From JAADCS01 sp964473735 (lineage in GTDB: Bacteria; Hydrothermota; Hydrothermia; LBFQ01): DNA of 31,889 nucleotides. Both the position numbers and the translations under genes were made by a program. This document shows positions 14,596 to 20,498 of this stretch, piece after piece. The stretch spans positions 1-31,889 of the forward strand of contig CAYYQD010000015.1 in the NCBI GenBank assembly GCA_964473735.1, given 5' to 3'. Each line of letters opens with the position of its first letter. Position 1 is the first letter of the stretch. The notes beneath the pieces were generated by a model that saw only the letters and a list, made by a program, of their open reading frames with translations, made no database searches and was not told the origin of the DNA.

Positions 14596-15309
14596 TTGAG
14601 AGTGGTAGTGGTCGTACCCACCTACAACGAGGCCGATAACATCGCCGACCTTATAGCCGAACTCCGCTCCCTCCCCGTATCTCCCGACGTGTTAGTGGTG
14701 GATGATAGCTCCCCCGACGGCACGGGAAGGATAGTTGAAAGCATAGGTAAGCGGGATCCAGCCGTGCATCTTTTAAGCCGCCCGGGAAAGATGGGGTTGG
14801 GGTCGGCGTACGTGGAGGGGTTCAAGTGGGCTCTGGAGAGGGGATACGACGTCATCGTACAGATGGACGCCGACTTCTCCCACAACCCCGGGGACGTCCA
14901 GAGGCTGGTTGAGGCCCTTGAGAACTGCGACGTAGTAATAGGTTCCCGGTACTGCAACGGCGTAAGCGTCGTAAATTGGCCCATAAGTCGCCTTCTTCTC
15001 TCTTACTTCGCCAACCAGTACGCCCGCCTACTGACGGGAGTAAAGATAAACGACCTAACCGGGGGGTTTAAGGCCTTCAAGAGGGAGGCCCTTGAGTCCC
15101 TTGACCTCGGTAAGATAAGGTCGGACGGCTACGCCTTTCAGATAGAGGTGAATTTCTACCTGTGGATGAAGAGGTTCAAGATGTGCGAGATCCCCATAAT
15201 ATTCGTTGAGAGGAGGGCCGGGAAGTCCAAGCTGAACCGCTCCATAATATGGGAGGCCTTCTGGTTGGTACTCAGGTTGTTCTTCAAACGTCTAACCGGT
15301 AGGGTATGA
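14596..15309 (+). CDS. Polyprenol-phosphate mannosyltransferase-type glycosyltransferase (GT2, Dpm1-like)
   Basis: A 237-residue GT2 enzyme of the dolichol-phosphate mannose synthase group, which moves a sugar from a nucleotide donor to a lipid-phosphate carrier on the cytoplasmic face. Motifs are VVVPTYNEADNI, VVDDSSPDGTG, GLGSAYVEGFKWAL, MDADFSHNP (the DxD metal site), GSRYCNG, DLTGGFKAFKR, DGYAFQIEV and ERRAGKSKLN. The family usually begins MRVVVVVPTYNE, exactly what the TTG at 14596 gives. It overlaps the G1P dehydrogenase gene as ATGA. The sugar and the lipid acceptor are inferred only from the family. Confidence 0.9.
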   Translation: MRVVVVVPTYNEADNIADLIAELRSLPVSPDVLVVDDSSPDGTGRIVESIGKRDPAVHLLSRPGKMGLGSAYVEGFKWALERGYDVIVQMDADFSHNPGDVQRLVEALENCDVVIGSRYCNGVSVVNWPISRLLLSYFANQYARLLTGVKINDLTGGFKAFKREALESLDLGKIRSDGYAFQIEVNFYLWMKRFKMCEIPIIFVERRAGKSKLNRSIIWEAFWLVLRLFFKRLTGRV

Positions 15310-16256
15310 GGTTCTACGAGGTCCTGAGGGTGGGGTACGGGGTGTTAGAGGACGCCCTTTCCGAAGTGCGACGGAAGTTCCCCGGGGGCAGGGTGGTCGT
15401 CTTCACTGGAGACGAGAGGTCTCTACCTTACGGGGAGAGGGTGGCGCAGGCCGTTGGGGGAACCCTGATAACCGGAGATAACGCCCCGGAGGATGGGGAC
15501 TATTCCCTCGCTTTAGGTGTCGGGGGTGGCAGCGTTATAGACAGGGCCAAGCTGTGGGCGTACGGGAGGGGAGTACCCTTCGTATCAGTGCCAACGCTGG
15601 CGTCAAGCGACGGTATAGCCTCTCCGGTGAGCGTTTTAGACGGCAGGAGCCGGTTCCTGACCCTTCCCCACGGCGTTATAGTAGATTTAGGGATAATAGC
15701 GGAGGCACCCAAGTGGAGCGTACTGGCCGGCATCGGGGACTTGGTCTCCAACCTGTCAGCCTCTCTGGATTGGGATCGCTTCAGGGACAGGTCGCAGGAG
15801 CCCTACTCTCCGGAGGCCTCTTCCATGGCGAGGCTTGGGGCTTTGAGCCTACTTTCCACGCGTGCCACCGACCCCCTTGAGGCGCTGGTGTGGGGCCTGA
15901 TCCTCAGCGGTCTGGCCATGAACTTAGCCGGATCCTCACGACCGGCGAGTGGACCGGAGCATAAGGTGAGCCACGCCCTTGACAGCATAGGGTACGGAGA
16001 GAAGCACGGGATACAGGTGGGAGTATTTACCCCCCTGTTCCTTAAGCTGAACGGCTATCCCATGTGGGAGGAGGTCAGGGGGTACCTCGTGGGAGTGGGG
16101 CTGCCGGAGTGCATCACCCTCACGGAGAAGGAGGCCGTTGAAGTCTTCAGCAGGGCTTCCGAGACCAGACCTAACAGATACACCGTGCTGGAGGAGGTGG
16201 GCTGGAAGAGGGTGCTTGAGGAGGCCGTCAGGTTAGGCTTCGTGCGTATAGTTTAA
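15306..16256 (+). CDS. sn-Glycerol-1-phosphate dehydrogenase-like protein (EgsA/AraM family)
   Basis: This family reduces dihydroxyacetone phosphate to sn-glycerol-1-phosphate, the backbone of archaeal lipids. The 316-residue protein has GVGGGSVIDRAKLWA (NAD binding), PFVSVPTLASSDGIASPVSV, GIGDLVSNLSASLDW with the metal-binding Asp, SSRPASGPEHKVSHALD with a metal His, and KHGIQVGVFTP with another metal His. In relatives the last motif is usually HGEQVGVG, so Ile replaces Glu here. It is a little shorter than typical (about 350). No GGGP synthase (PcrB) is in the window. It is co-transcribed with a polyprenol-linked glycosyltransferase, so a product in surface lipid or glycolipid synthesis is possible. 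Confidence 0.87.
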   Translation: MRFYEVLRVGYGVLEDALSEVRRKFPGGRVVVFTGDERSLPYGERVAQAVGGTLITGDNAPEDGDYSLALGVGGGSVIDRAKLWAYGRGVPFVSVPTLASSDGIASPVSVLDGRSRFLTLPHGVIVDLGIIAEAPKWSVLAGIGDLVSNLSASLDWDRFRDRSQEPYSPEASSMARLGALSLLSTRATDPLEALVWGLILSGLAMNLAGSSRPASGPEHKVSHALDSIGYGEKHGIQVGVFTPLFLKLNGYPMWEEVRGYLVGVGLPECITLTEKEAVEVFSRASETRPNRYTVLEEVGWKRVLEEAVRLGFVRIV

Positions 16257-16264
16257 GTCCCCCG

Positions 16265-16270
16265 TAAAAT
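16265..16270 (+). promoter_or_regulatory. -10 box for the 16280 gene, leaderless arrangement
   Basis: TAAAAT preceded by CCG lies 9 nt before ATG 16280, in the 23-bp gap after the G1P dehydrogenase gene. Confidence 0.73.
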
Positions 16271-16279
16271 ATCACCGTT

Positions 16280-17026
16280 ATGAGGGACCTCTTAAGTAGG
16301 ATAAGGAGTGTGGCCTTCGTGGCCACGGTGGCGTGGGGGATAGGATCCGGATGTCCCCCCCTCCCTCCTCAGGCGGATCTGTATGTAAGCGGATACGAGG
16401 TTGCCAATAACGGAACGGAGATAAGGTTATACCTCTCCGTCTCCCCTCCGGCCGGAACCCTCTACGTCAGGTGTCTGGACTACACCCCCTTTGACACCGT
16501 CGCTGTAGACGATGGTACGTACTCGCTGGTGTATTCCCTTGACAGTACTTTCCTGGCCTCCTGCTCCGAGCATCTGGGGATGTTTCTCACGTACGCGTAC
16601 GGGGATAGCCGGAGCTCCGTTGTTATGGACTACAGCGGTGTCCCCGTTGGATACGTGGGGTACCCCAACCTCCCCCGCCGTGTCGTAATAGACCACAGGG
16701 ATACGGTGGTCGTGAATGGCGACTCCTCCGGATACGTCCTGACCTCCAACGGTTACGTGAGATTCGCCCCCTACGAGGGCGGAATGTACGCTCCCCTCCC
16801 TCCGGGTCCCTACACGGACACCCTGACGCTCCCGGAGGGCAGCACGGCCGTGGTGTGGATAGACCACGACCGCGATGGGGCCGTGGGCTACGACGGGGAC
16901 GACCTCTTCGGAGTCCTCACGGTCACGTCCGATGACCTTAGGTTCAGCAGTCTGGCCGTACTTCATACCGATCCCGACCTCACCGGTTACCGTGGGCTGG
17001 ACCTCTGCTTCAGGTGTTCCGAGTAA
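16280..17026 (+). CDS. Secreted or lipid-anchored protein, unknown function
   Basis: A 248-residue exported protein. The N-terminus has basic residues (MRDLLSRIR), a hydrophobic stretch and WGIGSGC, a plausible lipobox with Cys25. The rest is Gly/Asp/Tyr-rich and probably all beta. Near residues 194-205 it carries DHDRDGAVGYDGDD, a DxDxDG loop like those that bind calcium in EF-hand or dockerin repeats, here as a single copy. I recognise no family. It stands alone between its own promoter and the convergent SpoIID gene 9 bp away. Confidence 0.75.
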   Translation: MRDLLSRIRSVAFVATVAWGIGSGCPPLPPQADLYVSGYEVANNGTEIRLYLSVSPPAGTLYVRCLDYTPFDTVAVDDGTYSLVYSLDSTFLASCSEHLGMFLTYAYGDSRSSVVMDYSGVPVGYVGYPNLPRRVVIDHRDTVVVNGDSSGYVLTSNGYVRFAPYEGGMYAPLPPGPYTDTLTLPEGSTAVVWIDHDRDGAVGYDGDDLFGVLTVTSDDLRFSSLAVLHTDPDLTGYRGLDLCFRCSE

Positions 17027-17035
17027 TAGCCGGCC

Positions 17036-18034
17036 TCACTTTCCCACCCTCCTCACCGTCGTCCCGTGGTAGTAGAAGCGTAGGATCTTCTTGAAGTCCC
17101 ATCCTTTCTGGGCCTTTAAGATGGCTCCCCTCTGGCACAGGCCCACCCCGTGCCCCCTGCCGGTCCCTATGAATATAACACCCGTCTGGGTGCACCAGTA
17201 GGCGAATACCGTGCTCGGGAGGTTGAACCTCCTCCTTATATCGTAGGCGTACAGAGTGTCCTTCCCCAGCATCATCATATACACCCGGAGGGAGCCGGGT
17301 ATCCTCTTAACCCGGGGGCAGGTCTTCAGCGGAGAGAAAACCTTCCAGGTATAGCGCACGTTGTCATCCTCAAAGCAGTCCTCGTCCTCCCCCGTCCAGA
17401 AGTACGGTAGGCTCCTCCCCCCCTTCCACACGTACTTAGGCTCGCAGACCCACCCGCCGCACGATGCGTGGTACAGGACCTCAACGGGCTTTCCCTTGTA
17501 GGTTAAAACCATCCCCCGGGTCTCCTTCGCCGCCCTACGGTGTACGGGTCTTACCCGGTTTCGGCCCTCGTACCTCTGACAGTGGTCGCGGTCGCAGGCG
17601 TGGAAGGTACCGTGTCGCTTCCCCCACCGCATGAGGAAGGTACGGGCCAGTACGGCCTGGGCCTTGAGGGCCTCAAGGGGGGCGTTTCCCATCTCGCTGG
17701 CTATCACGTCCGCTATGTACTCCTCCCTCGGCACCTTGTTCAACATGAGAACACCCTTGCCCTTGGGCTTCAGTATGAGGAGGCCCGGATAGTCTCCCCT
17801 TAGAGGTTTCAGGAGACGGGCGTTCTTGAGTACCAGCCTCCTACGTCTGACACCGTTTACGACCAATCTCCCGCGCTGGGCCTTTACCCTGTACTTGCGC
17901 TTTCCGGACACGACCACCACCTCCCCGACGGGGATACCTCCGTACAGGCCCACTATGACGCTGTCCGGTAGTAGGGAGAGAAAGAGTATCACGGAAGGTA
18001 ATTGTAAGGAAGGTCGTCCCTGCGGCAGGTTCAA
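17036..18034 (-). CDS. SpoIID/LytB-domain protein, likely peptidoglycan lytic transglycosylase
   Basis: SpoIID cleaves denuded glycan strands in sporulating bacteria, and non-sporulating bacteria carry the same domain for cell-wall remodelling. Over 332 residues it has MLNKVPREEYIADVIASEM, APLEALKAQAVLARTF, CDRDHCQRYEGR, VLYHASCGGWVCEPKYVW and the terminal GRGHGVGLCQRGAILKAQKGWDFKKILRFYYHGT. The catalytic Glu region and Cys residues of the family are present. The start is TTG, giving a signal peptide with an Arg and the core VILFLSLL. Its -10 box is the minus-strand half of the 18035-18052 palindrome. No other sporulation gene is visible. Confidence 0.9.
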   Translation of the reverse strand: MNLPQGRPSLQLPSVILFLSLLPDSVIVGLYGGIPVGEVVVVSGKRKYRVKAQRGRLVVNGVRRRRLVLKNARLLKPLRGDYPGLLILKPKGKGVLMLNKVPREEYIADVIASEMGNAPLEALKAQAVLARTFLMRWGKRHGTFHACDRDHCQRYEGRNRVRPVHRRAAKETRGMVLTYKGKPVEVLYHASCGGWVCEPKYVWKGGRSLPYFWTGEDEDCFEDDNVRYTWKVFSPLKTCPRVKRIPGSLRVYMMMLGKDTLYAYDIRRRFNLPSTVFAYWCTQTGVIFIGTGRGHGVGLCQRGAILKAQKGWDFKKILRFYYHGTTVRRVGK

Positions 18035-18052
18035 GGTTAAAATACTTTAACC
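18035..18052. promoter_or_regulatory. Palindromic divergent promoter with two abutting -10 boxes
   Basis: GGTTAAAATACTTTAACC is a near-perfect palindrome (16 of 18 bases symmetric) filling the 19-bp space between two divergent genes. On the plus strand TAAAAT (18038-18043) lies 10 nt before GTG 18054. On the minus strand TAAAGT (18049-18044) lies 9 nt before TTG 18034. Both transcripts would be leaderless. Confidence 0.65.
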
Positions 18053-18053
18053 G

Positions 18054-19232
18054 GTGGATATATACGGCTGTACTGAATTCATAGAACGGCTAATACAGAA
18101 CGCGAAGGTGAGCGAAGCTCTAAATAGGGCGTATAACCGCTTTTATGAAAAGAGAGACGCCGAATCCTTTGCCAACCTCGTCAACGCTCTGACCACCGCA
18201 CGGAGGATAAAGGATCTGGAAGACCTGTACCACCGGTTCCCGGAGATGTTTGAGAGAAAGAGGGACACCTTGGCCGTACTTCTGTTCCGGAGTCTCCGTC
18301 TTAAGGACCTGCACGATACCCTTCCCGGAGTTGATGCCCTGACGAGAGGGTGGATCTTAGCGTCTCTCGGATACGTCAGGGAGGCTCATAGGGAGTGGGA
18401 GAGATTGGACGTGAAGAGAGGATTTTTAAAGGTCTACCTTGACCTGCTGATGGGGAACGACCCGGGCGAGATAGAGGCTATTGGAGATTCACCTATGTCC
18501 GTCCTCTACAGGGATTACTTGAGGGGTACTTTCCTCGCGACCGCCGGGATGGTGGAGGAGGGACTGAGGGTGTTGAACTCGGTCGCCTTCAGGGCCTTTG
18601 AAGGGGGGTACGTCGGATGGGGCATAGACACCATGCTTCTCAAGGGATTTTTGGGATTGAACCCTACCGAAATAGAGGCCGGGAGGTACATAGCCTCACA
18701 TCTCGGTGATAGGTTCTCCGTGGTCCTGTCCGACATATACCTCGCCCCTTTCAGGGAGGAGGTGCCGGACGTTCCGGACGTCCCGCGCTTTACCGTCCAG
18801 AGGGAGTACGCCGATGCCTTAATCTCCGGGAGGCCCTTACCCACGAAGGGGCCTTTCGGATACAGGGCACACTGGTGGTACGTAGAGAAGTTCCGGAGGA
18901 ACCGCAGGTTCATAACCTTCGCCGGTAGGGTCAGGGTTATGGAGGGGAGAAGGGAGATACACCTTGAGAGACCCCGGAGGTCAATAGCCGTCCTGACCTT
19001 CCACAGGGTTCTGGGGGAGGAGGGGAAAAGATGGGCCCACCTGATATTCCAGAACAGTAAGGACCCCCGCAGGAGGTACGAGGAGCACCTGGGGAGGTTG
19101 CGGGAGTTCAGAAACGTACCCATGGACCTGTTCATAACTCGCAGGTACGGTACCTTCCTATCCCTTGAGGACGAGCCCTGGGCGGAGTTCGTTAAGGACA
19201 GGGTGTTGGGTTCTAACCCTTCAGGTGGATGA
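18054..19232 (+). CDS. Hypothetical protein, probably helical-repeat (TPR-like)
   Basis: A 392-residue protein that I do not recognise. Residues 1 to about 230 are rich in Leu, Ala, Arg and Glu in short amphipathic helices (for example NRAYNRFYEKRDAESFANLV and AREA-type turns), consistent with TPR-like repeats. The rest, from about 235, has mixed beta/alpha character with a PDVPDVPRF segment, RRNRRFITFAGRVRVMEG and RSIAVLTFHRVLGEEGKRW. There is no signal peptide or membrane segment, so it is probably cytoplasmic. It opens with GTG behind the palindromic divergent promoter, and its 3' end overlaps the convergent radC by 20 bp. Confidence 0.72.
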   Translation: MDIYGCTEFIERLIQNAKVSEALNRAYNRFYEKRDAESFANLVNALTTARRIKDLEDLYHRFPEMFERKRDTLAVLLFRSLRLKDLHDTLPGVDALTRGWILASLGYVREAHREWERLDVKRGFLKVYLDLLMGNDPGEIEAIGDSPMSVLYRDYLRGTFLATAGMVEEGLRVLNSVAFRAFEGGYVGWGIDTMLLKGFLGLNPTEIEAGRYIASHLGDRFSVVLSDIYLAPFREEVPDVPDVPRFTVQREYADALISGRPLPTKGPFGYRAHWWYVEKFRRNRRFITFAGRVRVMEGRREIHLERPRRSIAVLTFHRVLGEEGKRWAHLIFQNSKDPRRRYEEHLGRLREFRNVPMDLFITRRYGTFLSLEDEPWAEFVKDRVLGSNPSGG

Positions 19233-19866
19233 GCGTTCCGCCCAGGATACCCACCGCCCTGCCTCTGCCTACCACGAAGCTCTCCACCAGGGAGAACCCC
19301 AGCTCTTCGGCGAGCCTCCTCACCTTTTGGGTGAATTCCCGGTCCTCGTCGGAGGGGGTGGCGTCGCCGTTGGGGTGGTTGTGGGCCAGGATGAAGTGGG
19401 TGGCCCCAACCCGGAACAGGGGGTCAAACACCTCCCGCATCTGCACGTACATGACGTTCATTGAGCCCACCGCCACGACCTCTTTCCCCAAGAAACGGCC
19501 AGCGGCGTCGTACATAGCCACCACTAAGGTCTCCTTCCTGCGTCTGGCGATGTCCCGGAGTATCCCCTTGACGTGGTCGTGTTCAAGGGCCCCGTCGGGT
19601 GGCAGGTATATCCTACGGCCTATCTCAAACACTGCGGCTATCCTTACGGCCTTCGCCTCGCCTATACCCCGGATCTGCATCAGGGCCTTTATGGGCATCC
19701 CGGAGAGCTCTTCCATTGAGAACTCATCAAGTAGCCGTCTTGAGAGGGTGAAGACGTCAGTTTTACTACTTCCGACGGAGAGTACGATGGCCAGAAGCTC
19801 GTCGTCCCTCAAGGAAGAGATGCCGAAGCGCAGAGCCTTCTCCCGGGGAAGGATCCTCTTACTCAC
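19213..19866 (-). CDS. radC: RadC family JAB/MPN-domain protein
   Basis: A 217-residue RadC (UPF0758) protein. The N-terminal half has an HhH-like MQIRGIGEAKAVRI. The C-terminal half holds the JAMM metal-protease motif HNHPNGDATPSDED with both His and the Asp. E. coli RadC was once linked to repair, but its cellular role is not settled. The GTG start overlaps the end of the upstream barrel gene by 8 bp, so the two are co-transcribed. Its end overlaps a convergent gene by 20 bp. Confidence 0.95.
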   Translation of the reverse strand: MSKRILPREKALRFGISSLRDDELLAIVLSVGSSKTDVFTLSRRLLDEFSMEELSGMPIKALMQIRGIGEAKAVRIAAVFEIGRRIYLPPDGALEHDHVKGILRDIARRRKETLVVAMYDAAGRFLGKEVVAVGSMNVMYVQMREVFDPLFRVGATHFILAHNHPNGDATPSDEDREFTQKVRRLAEELGFSLVESFVVGRGRAVGILGGTLIHLKG

Positions 19867-20470
19867 CCCAATCCCCCGCGTACCCTACCATAAACCTCGC
19901 GTAGAGGCCGTAGGGTGAAACGTCGGGACCACCGGTAAGGCGATCTGACCCGTAGAACCAGCTCTCCCGGGCTATAACCACGTCGTATCCCACGTTTATG
20001 CCTACCGTGAAGCCGAAGTCAAAGAGGGCGCCGAGTCCCACGATGCCTACGTAGTCCCCCCGGTACATACTCCCTCCTCGGGCCGGATCCCTTACGAAGT
20101 CCGGGTAGGAGAGATCGCCCGGGGTGGAGAAGGAGACCCTGACCCTTCCGTACCCGATACCCGCGAAGGGATAGAGAACGAAGTTCCTCTCCTTGACCCT
20201 CCATCTGAGATAACGGTACCCGACGGTAGCCTCTACGATACCGTGGGAGAGGGAAACATCTTTGTCCGTCCCACTTCCCCTCGCTCCGGTGAAAAGGGAT
20301 AGGGAGATGGCCCATATCCAGGGGTCGGGAGAAACGTACCCGTACCCTCCGACGTAGGCCGTACGCTCAACTTTGAGGTCGTACCCGTACCTGCTCAGGT
20401 CCTCAACGAGGGGGGAGAAGGATACCCACGACCACCCTAAGGTCAGAAAGAGACCGTAGTTCAACCCCAT
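19859..20470 (-). CDS. Small outer-membrane beta-barrel protein
   Basis: A 203-residue protein with alternating strands such as FVLYPFAGIGYGRVRVSF, GIVGLGALFDFGFTVGINVGYD and YGLYARFMVGYAG, the pattern of small 8-strand outer-membrane barrels. The N-terminus MGLNYGLFLTLGWSWVSF is a short hydrophobic stretch without basic residues, so the signal peptide is abbreviated. It is transcribed from its own TATAAT box 10 nt upstream, only 28 bp after the gyrA stop, and overlaps radC downstream. No specific family is recognised. Confidence 0.75.
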   Translation of the reverse strand: MGLNYGLFLTLGWSWVSFSPLVEDLSRYGYDLKVERTAYVGGYGYVSPDPWIWAISLSLFTGARGSGTDKDVSLSHGIVEATVGYRYLRWRVKERNFVLYPFAGIGYGRVRVSFSTPGDLSYPDFVRDPARGGSMYRGDYVGIVGLGALFDFGFTVGINVGYDVVIARESWFYGSDRLTGGPDVSPYGLYARFMVGYAGDWGE

Positions 20471-20480
20471 GGACGCCCGT

Positions 20481-20486
20481 ATTATA
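20481..20486 (-). promoter_or_regulatory. -10 box for the small barrel-radC pair
   Basis: TATAAT on the minus strand, preceded by CCG, lies 10 nt before ATG 20470, in the short gap after the gyrA stop. Confidence 0.75.
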
Positions 20487-20498
20487 CGGAAGGAACGC

